A DNA stretch of 34,890 bases from an uncultured Cryomorphaceae bacterium (GTDB lineage Bacteria > Bacteroidota > Bacteroidia > Flavobacteriales_D > Parvicellaceae): NCBI GenBank assembly GCA_947311505.1, contig CAMZLL010000093.1, positions 1-34,890 on the forward strand, read 5' to 3'. Of the stretch, positions 1 through 9,815 are shown in pieces. The notes beneath the pieces are model-generated. The model was not told the origin of the DNA and did not search any database. It worked only from the letters and a program-made list of their open reading frames with translations. The first letter of the stretch is position 1; each line of letters begins with the position of its first letter. The position numbers and the translations under genes are program-made.

Positions 1-129
1 ACTGACGAAGAAGTTAAAGCTATTGAATTCAAAATAAATTCCAGACCTAGAAAGAGATTTGAGTATGAAAATCCTATATTTGTAATGAATCAACTTTTGT
101 TTAACTCAGAAGTTGCGTTTATGACTTGA
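1..129 (+). mobile_element. C-terminal end of IS30-family-like transposase (5' part outside window)
   Basis: Frame 1 reads TDEEVKAIEFKINSRPRKRFEYENPIFVMNQLLFNSEVAFMT* from base 1 to TGA at 127-129. The 'INSRPRKRF..ENP' end resembles the C-terminus of Bacteroidetes IS30-family transposases. It has no start in the window, so the ORF track lacks it. Confidence 0.8.
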
Positions 130-462
130 ATCCAGCATTTGTAAATTGGTACGTGTTCCAGAATTATTGCCAAAATCTCCAATATAGATATAATCTGTAT
201 CCATAGTTAAAGCTTCCCAATCATGATTGACGACATTGGCAACAACTACCGTTCTATTAATGCAGCCTGAGACAGTATCTATGACGTATATTTTTGGATC
301 TCCACCACTGTCATTGAGTGTTAAGAAGTTGTCATTTAAAAGTATAAGTCCAGAATTCTCATCTAATTGGGGACAAAGAGAGTCAATCAATCTAATGGCG
401 CAAGTTTGAGCATGCAAACCTCCGAAACATAGAGTTAAAATGAGAAAAAAAATAAATTTCAT
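106..462 (-). pseudogene. 5' fragment of a secreted protein gene truncated by the adjacent IS element
   Basis: Signal peptide (MKFIFFLILTLCFGGLHAQ), then an 'HDWEALTMDTDYIYIGDFGNNSGTRTNLQ' segment typical of longer Bacteroidetes secreted proteins. The last residues (DSSHKRNF) are the antisense of the transposase 3' end. Confidence 0.65.
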
Positions 463-526
463 AGTCTGTACTGATTATTTGAACGCCCAAAGTATAAAAA
501 AACAAGCTAGGTTCATTAGTTTATCC

Positions 527-534
527 TAACTTTG
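527..534 (+). promoter_or_regulatory. Bacteroidetes -7 element TAACTTTG immediately upstream of ORF 539
   Basis: Matches TAnnTTTG and lies 5 nt before the ATG at 539. Confidence 0.5.
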
Positions 535-538
535 CGTT

Positions 539-1201
539 ATGATTAGAATCATTAACAGGTTTACTATAATAGTATTGATCCTAGTATGTGCAGTAGCTTT
601 AGTAGGTTTTTTTATGGATATTTATATTCCCTATTTAAAAGAGGCTTTATTAGGAATTGCGGCATTGTTAGGCGTTTTGTTTTTGTTTAAGGTGTCTCTT
701 AGATGGCAAGCCTTATTGATGGGAATAAAATCAAAGGGATATAACTTGACTACCTCTGGTTTTAATCGAGTTTCAGTAGCAGAAGGTGTTACTTTGTTTT
801 ATTACTTATCTGTAGCAGTAGTGCTACTTGTTTTTTTTGATCAAATGCAAGTTATCGCATTACTTTGTCTTATTTTCTTTGTAGAAGGATTGGCACATCT
901 GATCGTTCAAATCTATGCAAAACCCTACAAAGTGTTGCTCAACAATAAAACGATAACATCTATTACCAATGAAATGAAGTTTATTAAATGGAATCAAATA
1001 AAAAAGATAGAAAGTAGGCATAATGATGTTCATTTTATTGATAAACTTGGGCGAGTTCAAAAAATAGACACAGAGTTAATATTAAAAGAAGACAAAGACG
1101 AGTTTATTGATGAGGTTAATCGTATGGCTCGTGAAAAAAATATATACTGTAGTATCAACTGTAAAAGAGGATATTACCATAAAGAAGAAACAGAAGGATA
1201 A
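539..1201 (+). CDS. hypothetical membrane protein (several N-terminal TM segments, soluble C-terminus)
   Basis: 220 aa ORF with hydrophobic N-terminal half; TAATG 1-nt overlap with the next gene. Confidence 0.75.
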   Translation: MIRIINRFTIIVLILVCAVALVGFFMDIYIPYLKEALLGIAALLGVLFLFKVSLRWQALLMGIKSKGYNLTTSGFNRVSVAEGVTLFYYLSVAVVLLVFFDQMQVIALLCLIFFVEGLAHLIVQIYAKPYKVLLNNKTITSITNEMKFIKWNQIKKIESRHNDVHFIDKLGRVQKIDTELILKEDKDEFIDEVNRMAREKNIYCSINCKRGYYHKEETEG

Positions 1202-1899
1202 TGGAAAAAAGATTTACAGAATTGTGGAAGACCATGGGGAGAAGATATCAATCTCACCCTTGGCATGGCATTAATATAGGAGCAGATGCCCCAGAAATAT
1301 TAATGTCATTTATAGAAATGACCCCATCAGATACCGTAAAATACGAAATAGACAAGGAGTCTGGTTTTATAAAAGTAGATAGACCTCAAAAATTTTCGAA
1401 TATAGTACCAGCATTATATGGTTTTGTACCACAAACGTATTGTGATAAGCATGTGGCAGAGCTTTGTATGCAAAAAAGTGGAAAAACAGGAATCAAAGGA
1501 GATAAAGATCCATTAGATATTTTGGTTCTTACCGAGCGAAACATAACTCATGGTAATATAATCGTTCCTGCTATTCCTATTGGTGGATTTAGAATGATTG
1601 ATGATGGAGAAGCAGATGATAAAATCATTGCAGTATTGAAAGACGATCAAATGTATTCTAAATATCACGATATCTTTGATTGTCCCGATTCAATTGTTAA
1701 CAGATTGCGTCATTATTTCTTGACCTATAAAAACATACCTGGAGAAGAATCCAGTAATGTAGAAATAGATGCTTTGTATGGAAAAGAAGATGCTTTGGAA
1801 GTAATTCGAAAAAGTCAACTTGATTATACTGAAAATTATGGAAACATAGAAGAAGAAATGTCGCAATCTATTGTTAAATTATTTCAGGCTGCACAGTAA
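1201..1899 (+). CDS. ppa: soluble inorganic pyrophosphatase (family I)
   Basis: FSNIVPALYGFVPQTYC, KGDKDPLDILVLTE, GGFRMIDDGEADDKIIAV motifs. Confidence 0.9.
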   Translation: MEKRFTELWKTMGRRYQSHPWHGINIGADAPEILMSFIEMTPSDTVKYEIDKESGFIKVDRPQKFSNIVPALYGFVPQTYCDKHVAELCMQKSGKTGIKGDKDPLDILVLTERNITHGNIIVPAIPIGGFRMIDDGEADDKIIAVLKDDQMYSKYHDIFDCPDSIVNRLRHYFLTYKNIPGEESSNVEIDALYGKEDALEVIRKSQLDYTENYGNIEEEMSQSIVKLFQAAQ

Positions 1900-1912
1900 A
1901 TAGGGTTAGGTT

Positions 1913-2920
1913 ATGAGGCAAAGTAAATTGGCTTTATTTAGCAAAATAACATTGGCATCAATATTTCTTGTAATACTAGCAGGAGGTATCGTTCGTATGA
2001 CGGGTTCTGGAATGGGATGTCCAGATTGGCCCAAATGTTTTGATTGCTACATTCCACCCACCTCAATAGATCAATTGCCAGGCAACTATAAAGAAATATA
2101 CTCTGAAAAGCGGGAAAAGAAAATTAGTCGATTTGCCAAATTTCTGGTTGCTCTTGGGCTGGAGCGCAAGGCGCAAGAATTACTAGCCGATAAGTCATTG
2201 CTTGAAGAACAGGATTTTAATCCTTTAAACACTTGGACAGAATATGCCAATAGGCTTTCGGGTGCATTAGCAGGAATGCTCATTTTTGCTCAAATGATTT
2301 GGTTGTTTCGTAAGTTTAAAAAATATAAGACTTCGGCTATTCTTTCTCTGCTGCTCGTATTTACTACAGGGTTTCAAGCTTGGCTAGGAGCTATGGTAGT
2401 AGCTACTCAAATAGTTCCTTGGGTGCTTACTGTACATATGATATTGGCTATAGTAATGCTTATTATCCAATTGCATATTATAAAAGGCGTAGCACAAAGA
2501 CCTTATTCAAGACAAACCCCCAGTCCTTTTATTTTTTACACTGCTTTAGCTGGTGTTGCGTTAATGATCGTGCAAACAGTACTTGGCACTCAGGTAAGAC
2601 AACAAATAGATGTTTTGCAGAAAACCATAGACCGAGAATTTCTAATGGATGGTTTGGCAGGAGTTTTTCCATTTCATAGAACGATGGCTTTGGTTTTGTT
2701 GGTTCTAGGAAGTTTGTTGGTTTGGAAAAACAAAACCGACCATATCAATCGTAAATCAATCTATGGTGTAGCTGGAGTTATCTTTCTCGAAGCTATTGTT
2801 GGTAAGCTATTTGACCTACTGGGAATGCCAGTGTATTTACAGCCCACACACCTTTTGTTGTCCATGGTGTTATTTACCTTAATGTATCAAATCCTGATTA
2901 CAACTAAATTAAAAAGATGA
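1913..2920 (+). CDS. ctaA: COX15/CtaA family heme A synthase
   Basis: GGIVRMTGSGMGCPDWPKCF motif, multiple TM helices, conserved His positions (VHMILA, PFHRTMAL, QPTHLLLS). Confidence 0.9.
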   Translation: MRQSKLALFSKITLASIFLVILAGGIVRMTGSGMGCPDWPKCFDCYIPPTSIDQLPGNYKEIYSEKREKKISRFAKFLVALGLERKAQELLADKSLLEEQDFNPLNTWTEYANRLSGALAGMLIFAQMIWLFRKFKKYKTSAILSLLLVFTTGFQAWLGAMVVATQIVPWVLTVHMILAIVMLIIQLHIIKGVAQRPYSRQTPSPFIFYTALAGVALMIVQTVLGTQVRQQIDVLQKTIDREFLMDGLAGVFPFHRTMALVLLVLGSLLVWKNKTDHINRKSIYGVAGVIFLEAIVGKLFDLLGMPVYLQPTHLLLSMVLFTLMYQILITTKLKR

Positions 2921-3498
2921 TTAAAATAGTGTTTATAAGTGCTCTTGTATTAATGATGAGTTGCGATATACCAATGCCAAATAAAGATAAGAAAACTGAA
3001 GATAAAGTCCCTAGAATGATTTCCAAGATAGACGGTGAGGAATACATCAAAGACATGTCTAGTGCATTAAATGCAAAAAAATCAACTCGCTTGATAGAAA
3101 AGTCTAAAGACAATGCCATGAAAATGACAGTTCCTGAGATTCTTATCATTATCGATAGTCTAAATTGTTCAGAAGAGGAGTGGCGGGGAAGGCATTTCAA
3201 TGCACTCAACACGATTTACCATGTTTTACAAGCTGAAGACTACAAAAGGATTGAAAAGGAAATTTTCAGTTCTTTTTTACAGCATCCATTAGAAACCATC
3301 TTCCGTTTGGAGTCTTTAGAGTTTACTGACATGGAGTTCTGGAATAAGCGACTTGCTTCGGGGCTAAAAAGCATAACAACAGATGAGGAAATCACAACAG
3401 TAAGCGTCATTAATCTGATGCTGGGCAACTGCATCAACTGTTCAACAGAAGATGAGGAGTTAATTGTACGTTATGTTGAATTCCTGAAGAAAAATTAA
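2917..3498 (+). CDS. hypothetical lipoprotein, translationally coupled to ctaA
   Basis: ATGA overlap with ctaA; lipobox-like LMMSC; 193 aa. Confidence 0.65.
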   Translation: MIKIVFISALVLMMSCDIPMPNKDKKTEDKVPRMISKIDGEEYIKDMSSALNAKKSTRLIEKSKDNAMKMTVPEILIIIDSLNCSEEEWRGRHFNALNTIYHVLQAEDYKRIEKEIFSSFLQHPLETIFRLESLEFTDMEFWNKRLASGLKSITTDEEITTVSVINLMLGNCINCSTEDEELIVRYVEFLKKN

Positions 3499-3577
3499 CG
3501 CATTTGAATCTGATTTTGGTGCGCTAATTTTCATTCCCCTATACATTACTACTTTTTTACGCAAGAGAATCTATTTT

Positions 3578-5101
3578 TTACATCAATTTCCGTACAGCTT
3601 CTTCAAATGAGATGGTGTCAATCTTGGAGTGTACCCATGCTGTAATATTAAAGTACTGAAGTATTTTGTTTTGGTGGTTATTGCATAACAAACGGTGTAG
3701 AGAGTCTCGAAAAACTTCAAATTCTTTGCGCTTTTGCTTGTTATTGCTCCGAATTATTTTCTTTAAGAATTTAAGAATTTCCAATTCTATTTCCTTAGTG
3801 TTGGAGCTTTTCTTAATTTGACGGATGTTTGATTTCATTAGATACTCTAGCAAGTCGTAATTCTCTAGTTCGTAATGTATGATTAAATTAAAAAGACGGG
3901 CATATCCGTGAATATCTTTCCTCAGGTTTTGCTCATTGTCGTTAAGTATTTTGTTTACCCACTTCAACGCATCTCTATATAATCCGGAACCAAAAAACAC
4001 ATACGCAATGTGATAATTGAAAAGTAAAATCTGCTCTTTGGGTAGTTTTTCATTGTAATCATCCAAACCAGTAATCATTTCATCGACAATACTAAGCGTG
4101 GACTGAAAATCTCCTTTACCATACGAAATAGATATTCTAGATGTATAAACAGATGTAAATATTTTGACCTTTACATCAAACGATTTAAAGCCTTTAATAT
4201 CTGTCAATGCGTCTAATTCATCTAAAATTAGTTGTGCATTGATAAAGTCTTTTTTTGCAATATAGCAGAGTACCAAGTTGTGAACTGTACGAACATAACG
4301 ATGTGTAATATCCCTTTTAATCTTCGGATTTTCATCTAGTATTTCTTTGGTTCTATGAAATTTTAAAAGCGCAGTATCGTAATCGCTTTTGGTAGCATTG
4401 CACAATCCTTGGATGTAATAGCACATAGAAGCAGCCGTTGAGGATATGGCTGTGTTTTTTCCTTTAATCAAATAATGATTGGATATGGCATCTACTTCAG
4501 CAACGTCTTCTGGTTTAGTTACAAACCCTCCAGATCTAAACACGTGGTTTATTTTAGAGTAAATAATTTCATACTCGGCTAGGTTTCTAAGTTTTTCTAT
4601 TACTATGCGCTCGTCTTCGATGAGTTTATCCAGATTATGACTGAAGTTTCCTTGCTCCATGTCTTCTTCTATCAACATTTTTTCCCAAGAAATCAACTCA
4701 AACCAATAGTAAAATTTTTCATGTTCTTTGGCAATACGTTTTGCTCGTTTTACAAATTTTCGACACTCTTTATAAAGCGCTTTCTTATATAGAATTTCTA
4801 CATTTTTTATTTCTTCTTTCAGTATCGAAGAAGCGGAATTGTCCGAATGAAACCCTCTTAAACTTTTTAAAATCAACTTATACAAGTGGTTTTTCTCCGA
4901 AGGAAGGTGCTTTATGAATTTTTCGTTTGCAAATGTTTGTTTTATTTCGTCTTCATTATAATGATTTTGATGTTCTATAAGGTCAAATATTTTCAAGTAA
5001 TTTTTTTCTCCATTTTGCAATGATGAAGATAATTTAAAGAATCGTTTCTCCGACTTACTAAGAGATTTAATCAATTCAAACAATTCATTTGATGGTTTCA
5101 T
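3578..5101 (-). CDS. hypothetical protein, helical repeat (TPR-like)
   Basis: 507 aa intact ORF, alpha-helical repeat pattern, no recognised catalytic motif. Confidence 0.75.
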   Translation of the reverse strand: MKPSNELFELIKSLSKSEKRFFKLSSSLQNGEKNYLKIFDLIEHQNHYNEDEIKQTFANEKFIKHLPSEKNHLYKLILKSLRGFHSDNSASSILKEEIKNVEILYKKALYKECRKFVKRAKRIAKEHEKFYYWFELISWEKMLIEEDMEQGNFSHNLDKLIEDERIVIEKLRNLAEYEIIYSKINHVFRSGGFVTKPEDVAEVDAISNHYLIKGKNTAISSTAASMCYYIQGLCNATKSDYDTALLKFHRTKEILDENPKIKRDITHRYVRTVHNLVLCYIAKKDFINAQLILDELDALTDIKGFKSFDVKVKIFTSVYTSRISISYGKGDFQSTLSIVDEMITGLDDYNEKLPKEQILLFNYHIAYVFFGSGLYRDALKWVNKILNDNEQNLRKDIHGYARLFNLIIHYELENYDLLEYLMKSNIRQIKKSSNTKEIELEILKFLKKIIRSNNKQKRKEFEVFRDSLHRLLCNNHQNKILQYFNITAWVHSKIDTISFEEAVRKLM

Positions 5102-5313
5102 ATATCAATAATTAAAGTGCTAAACTAATAAATAGGATTTCAATAATAATACGATAACTACTCTTTTATTTAAACAGTAGATTTACAAGGATGAATTATT
5201 TTTAATGAGCTAAATTATTTTTTAGTTGTGTAACCTATTATCTTTACAATCGTCTTAGGTTTAGCAGTACTTTTATTGGTGTATGGATAATAAACCTGCA
5301 ACTTTTTAAGCAA

Positions 5314-7746
5314 ATGAAAACAAAAACAAAAACCATGATTCTCAAATTTACTTTTATAGCTTCCTTTTTTCTTTTTACAAATATATTTTACGGGCAATCT
5401 TGCCAACACAAGCACCACAATCAGAAGGTGTTGAAAACTTCGGCAGTTTACAATGTTAGAAGTGACACAATGGACGTTTTGAATTACAACATCTATTTAG
5501 ACTTTATGGATTATTCCAACCAAAATATAACCGCTTCTTGTCAAGTCTTGTTTAAATCTAAAATGAATGGTATTAACACTATTTCTCTGGATTTACTTCA
5601 AATGAATATAGATTCTATCAAGCAACACGGCATTAGCTCTTCTTTTAGTTATAACGACACTTTATTGATTGTAAATCTAGCCTCTTTATTGAATCTCAAT
5701 GACACCGACAGCCTGACGGTTTATTATCATGGAACTCCACAAGGAGATGGTTCTGGTTTTGGAGGATTCTATTTTCAGGGAAACTACGCCTATAATATGG
5801 GGGTTGGTTTTTGGGCAGACCCTCATAATTATGGTAGAGTTTGGCATCCTTGCTTTGACAATTTTGTTGAGCGAGCAACCTATACCACTACTATAAAAAC
5901 ACCGATTAATAGATCGGGATACGCCAACGGCTTGATTATTAATGAAAATAATACTTCAAACTTTAACGAACGTACATGGTATTTGTCTCAAGAAATACCA
6001 ACCTATTTAGCTTCCGTAGAAGTGTCTGATTATACCCACGTAGCACAAACCTATTCAAGTACACTTACTGGTAATACGACTCCAGTTTACCTAATTTCTT
6101 CACCATCTGATACGACTAATTTTAAAGCTTCTTTTATTAATTTACATGCTGCAGTAGATGCGTTTGAAAATCGCTATGGTCCTTTTCTCTGGGATAAAGT
6201 TGGGTTTAACCTTGTGCCGTTTAACTCTGGAGCTATGGAGCATGCCACTAATATCGCCTATCCTATAGTTACAGCCAATGGAACGTTAAATTATGAAACC
6301 TTGATGGCGCATGAGCTTTCGCATCATTGGTGGGGCGATTTGGTAACCTGTAGAACTGCCGAAGATATGTGGATTAATGAGGGTTTTGCTTCCTATTCCG
6401 AACGATTATTTTTAGAGGCCGTTTATGGATATAGTTCTTATTTGGAAGATGTAAAAGCCAATCACAAAGAGGTGTTGCATAAGGCGCATATCAATGACGG
6501 GGGTTATTATGCCGTTTCAGGAGTGCCACATGACATTACTTATGGAGATCATTCGTACAATAAAGGTTCGGATATTGCTCATAACCTGAGGACATACATG
6601 GGAGATGCTAACTTTTTTGCTGGGTTGCAATCTTTTTTAGACACCTATAAATTTCAGGATGTGTCTGCACTCGATTTTAGAGATCATCTTAACTCGCTTT
6701 CCACTACAGTAGATGTTACAGATTTTTTTAACGATTGGGTTTTTAACCCTGGTTACCCCGCTTTTTATATAGATTCCCTGGTTACAACTTCCTTGGGTAA
6801 TGGTTTTGAGGTAGAAGTGTTTGTACATCAAAAATTAAAAGGAACATCGCAGTTTTTTACTAATGTACCTTTAGAAATTACTTTTATGGACAATAATTGG
6901 ACTCAACAAACACTATCTCTAAACGCTACGGGAGAATATTCTAGTACTACGTTTGTCTTACCTTTTTATCCAGATTTTAGCTACTTAAATGGCAATGACA
7001 AAATAAGTCAAGCGGTAACAGCAGAAAACAATATCATCACCACAACTGGAGTTAGTAATCTTTCGTATCCTTTTTTGAGGTATGTTACTTCTAATGTGAG
7101 TGACAGTGCTTTTGTAAGGGTGGAGCATTACTGGGTTGCGCCAGATGAATTTCAAGAATCTACCAATGAATGGATGTATGAAATTTCGCAAGAACGATTT
7201 TGGAAAGTAGATGGAATTTTTCCTACAGATTTTGTAGCCGATGCAAGAATCTATTTCAACGGAAAAACCGTTCTATCAGGTAATTTAGATACCGAATTAA
7301 CTTCTCTATCTGGTTTTATAGAGGACTCTATGGTGGTCTTGTTTCGTGAAAATGCCGCAACCCTTTGGAGAGAATTACCAGATGTAGAGTTACACACACA
7401 AGGTTCGCATACAGACGGGTACGGTTATTTTAAAATTGACAAACTCATAAAGGGAGAATATACATTTGGTTGGAAAAAATCTAGTGTAGGCACAATTGAA
7501 AATACAAGCAAAGAAATATCGTTAGAATTGTTTCCCAACCCAACATCGGATTGGATTCAGTTAAAAACAAATCTTTCTTTTAGTAAAAACTCGCAAGTTG
7601 TTATTTATAATACACTTGGAGAAATGGTTTACGATTCGCAATTTTATGCTAGTCAAATCAACGTGTCTAAATTGGCAAAAGGAAAGTATATTTTACAAAT
7701 AAAAAACAATAGCACTACCTACGCATCAGAATTTATAAAACAATAA
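5314..7746 (+). CDS. secreted M1-family metallopeptidase with T9SS type A C-terminal sorting domain
   Basis: HELSHHWWGDL zinc motif plus downstream NEGFASYSE; GAMEHATNI; C-terminal LFPNPTSDWIQL...GKYILQI sorting domain; signal peptide. Confidence 0.92.
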   Translation: MKTKTKTMILKFTFIASFFLFTNIFYGQSCQHKHHNQKVLKTSAVYNVRSDTMDVLNYNIYLDFMDYSNQNITASCQVLFKSKMNGINTISLDLLQMNIDSIKQHGISSSFSYNDTLLIVNLASLLNLNDTDSLTVYYHGTPQGDGSGFGGFYFQGNYAYNMGVGFWADPHNYGRVWHPCFDNFVERATYTTTIKTPINRSGYANGLIINENNTSNFNERTWYLSQEIPTYLASVEVSDYTHVAQTYSSTLTGNTTPVYLISSPSDTTNFKASFINLHAAVDAFENRYGPFLWDKVGFNLVPFNSGAMEHATNIAYPIVTANGTLNYETLMAHELSHHWWGDLVTCRTAEDMWINEGFASYSERLFLEAVYGYSSYLEDVKANHKEVLHKAHINDGGYYAVSGVPHDITYGDHSYNKGSDIAHNLRTYMGDANFFAGLQSFLDTYKFQDVSALDFRDHLNSLSTTVDVTDFFNDWVFNPGYPAFYIDSLVTTSLGNGFEVEVFVHQKLKGTSQFFTNVPLEITFMDNNWTQQTLSLNATGEYSSTTFVLPFYPDFSYLNGNDKISQAVTAENNIITTTGVSNLSYPFLRYVTSNVSDSAFVRVEHYWVAPDEFQESTNEWMYEISQERFWKVDGIFPTDFVADARIYFNGKTVLSGNLDTELTSLSGFIEDSMVVLFRENAATLWRELPDVELHTQGSHTDGYGYFKIDKLIKGEYTFGWKKSSVGTIENTSKEISLELFPNPTSDWIQLKTNLSFSKNSQVVIYNTLGEMVYDSQFYASQINVSKLAKGKYILQIKNNSTTYASEFIKQ

Positions 7747-7748
7747 CT

Positions 7749-8552
7749 ATGAGCAATCAGCCTTATCATATAATAGAACCTAAAGGAAAGAAAGTTCCTT
7801 TTATATTGAGTGTTCCACATTGTGGCACTGCATTTCCCGATGAACTGAAAGAACATTATGTTCCTTCTAAAATGCATGCTCCCGATGATACGGATTGGTT
7901 TGTTCATCAGCTCTATGATTTTGCTTCAGAACTGGGAATCACAATTATATACGCAAAATATAGCCGATGGGTAATAGACCTAAACAGAGATCCTGATAGT
8001 ACACCGTTATACAACGATGGTAGAATTATTACAGGGCTGACTACTACAACAGATTTTTTTGGTGAGGCAATCTATAAATCGGAGGAGTACTTACCTACTA
8101 AAACAGAAATAGAACGAAGATTAAATAGTTATTATTGGCCGTATTATCGAAAAATTGAAGAACTTTTGACAGAAAGAAAACAAGAATTTGGGCAAGCATT
8201 ACTTTGGGATGCCCATTCTATCAGAAGACATGTGCCAACGATTCAAGATGCTTTTTTCCCAGATATGATCTTAGGTAACAACGATAGAAAATCAGCAAAA
8301 AACATTTTTATTGATACTGCATTAGCTTACCTAAAAAAAGGATCGTATCAAATTAATCACAACACGCCATTCAAAGGAGGTCACATAACAAGATACTTTG
8401 GTAAACCAGCAGAAAATATACACGCACTTCAGTTAGAAATGAATAAAATTTTATATATGAATGATGCTGAAATGGAATACGATACTCAGCGAGCAGAGCG
8501 TGTTATTAAAGTTTTAAGTCCAACTTTTAAAGCACTTTTACAGCTGATCTAA
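7749..8552 (+). CDS. N-formylglutamate amidohydrolase family protein
   Basis: SVPHCGTAFPDEL, DTDWFVHQLYDFA, SRWVIDLNRDP, WDAHSIRR motifs. Confidence 0.88.
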   Translation: MSNQPYHIIEPKGKKVPFILSVPHCGTAFPDELKEHYVPSKMHAPDDTDWFVHQLYDFASELGITIIYAKYSRWVIDLNRDPDSTPLYNDGRIITGLTTTTDFFGEAIYKSEEYLPTKTEIERRLNSYYWPYYRKIEELLTERKQEFGQALLWDAHSIRRHVPTIQDAFFPDMILGNNDRKSAKNIFIDTALAYLKKGSYQINHNTPFKGGHITRYFGKPAENIHALQLEMNKILYMNDAEMEYDTQRAERVIKVLSPTFKALLQLI

Positions 8553-8652
8553 AAATAACTACCAGTTACTCAATAAATACATCCGCTTAATCATTGCCCT
8601 GTTTTATTTTGATTTTTAGTTTTAAATTTGGGTCAACCAAAAACAGAACATT

Positions 8653-9393
8653 ATGGGACTAAAGACAATAATAGTAGATGACGAGAGCAATGCAAGAGAA
8701 AATTTAAAAATATTAGTTGAAGAATTTTGCCCTGATTTAGAAGTTGTAGGACTTGCATCTTCAGTAGCAGAAGCCCGAACGCTGATTGTCGATCTTGATC
8801 CAGAGGTAGTATTTTTGGATATCGCAATGCCAAATGAAGATGGGTTTGAGTTACTCAAACATTTTGATAATAGAGATTTTTCAGTGATTTTTACAACAGC
8901 ATTTAACGAGTATGCGCTTAAGGCTTTCAAGGCAGATGCAATTGATTACCTCGAAAAACCAATAAGTATAGACGACTTGATTAAATCGGTTGAAAAATTA
9001 TTACGCATTCATACCATAGAAGATGTTGCAGCTTTGAAAGAAAAAAAAGAAGCCGACAAAACCAACGATCGTATAAGTGTACCTACTCGAGATGGTTTTA
9101 AAATAATACTCAACGAAGATATTATGCATTTAGAAGCCAACGATAATTACACGATGATTTATATGGCAGATGGGACAAGACACCTGAGTAGTAAAAACAT
9201 AAAAGTATATGAAGAACATCTCAACGCTAATGTGTTTTTTAGAACGCACAAGTCTTACATTGTCAATGTAGAACATCACCTCAAGGAGTTCTCAAGAAAA
9301 GAAGGAAACATGGCTATACTTGATTCAGGTAAAATGATACCAGTAGCAAGAAGAAAAATGTCAGACTTTCTGGAGCGCATCAACACGTTTTAG
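8653..9393 (+). CDS. LytTR-family response regulator (REC + LytTR)
   Basis: REC domain (DDESNARENL, FLDIAMPNEDGFELL, TTAFNEYALKAFKADAIDYLEKPI) and LytTR domain (FFRTHKSYIVNVEHH). Confidence 0.93.
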   Translation: MGLKTIIVDDESNARENLKILVEEFCPDLEVVGLASSVAEARTLIVDLDPEVVFLDIAMPNEDGFELLKHFDNRDFSVIFTTAFNEYALKAFKADAIDYLEKPISIDDLIKSVEKLLRIHTIEDVAALKEKKEADKTNDRISVPTRDGFKIILNEDIMHLEANDNYTMIYMADGTRHLSSKNIKVYEEHLNANVFFRTHKSYIVNVEHHLKEFSRKEGNMAILDSGKMIPVARRKMSDFLERINTF

Positions 9394-9518
9394 TATGGTG
9401 TGTTTAGTAAGGCACAATTCAAAATTAATTTTATATTAAAGGTATTGCTACTAAGTGACGAAAACCACAAGCCAATAAGCTCATTATTTATCGATTAAAG
9501 TAGGGTAGAATAAAGAAA

Positions 9519-9815
9519 CTACTGATTCAAAACCTTAGGAATCTTAAAATAAGTAGAGTCTTTTTGTGGAGCATTTTTTAAGGCTTCTTTTTGAGTAATA
9601 TCAATTTTTGCGTCATCTGCTCTTAATACATTTACTTCATCAGTGATATGAATTAATGGAGCAACACCTTCTGTATTCACTTCACTCAATTTATCAATAA
9701 AATCAATCATCTTGTTCATATCCTCCAAGATAGCATCTTTTTCTGCTCCTTCGAATTCTAATTTTGATAAACTTGCAATTTTATCTACTGTAGTTTCATC
9801 TAGTTTAATACCCAT
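9519..9815 (-). CDS. gatC: Asp-tRNA(Asn)/Glu-tRNA(Gln) amidotransferase subunit GatC
   Basis: 98 aa; VDKIASLSKLEF...LEDMNKMIDFIDKLSEVNTEGVAPLIH...LRADD typical of GatC. Confidence 0.9.
   Translation of the reverse strand: MGIKLDETTVDKIASLSKLEFEGAEKDAILEDMNKMIDFIDKLSEVNTEGVAPLIHITDEVNVLRADDAKIDITQKEALKNAPQKDSTYFKIPKVLNQ

Noticed and set aside
2380-2679. 99-aa plus-strand ORF
   Set aside because: Alternate frame within ctaA.
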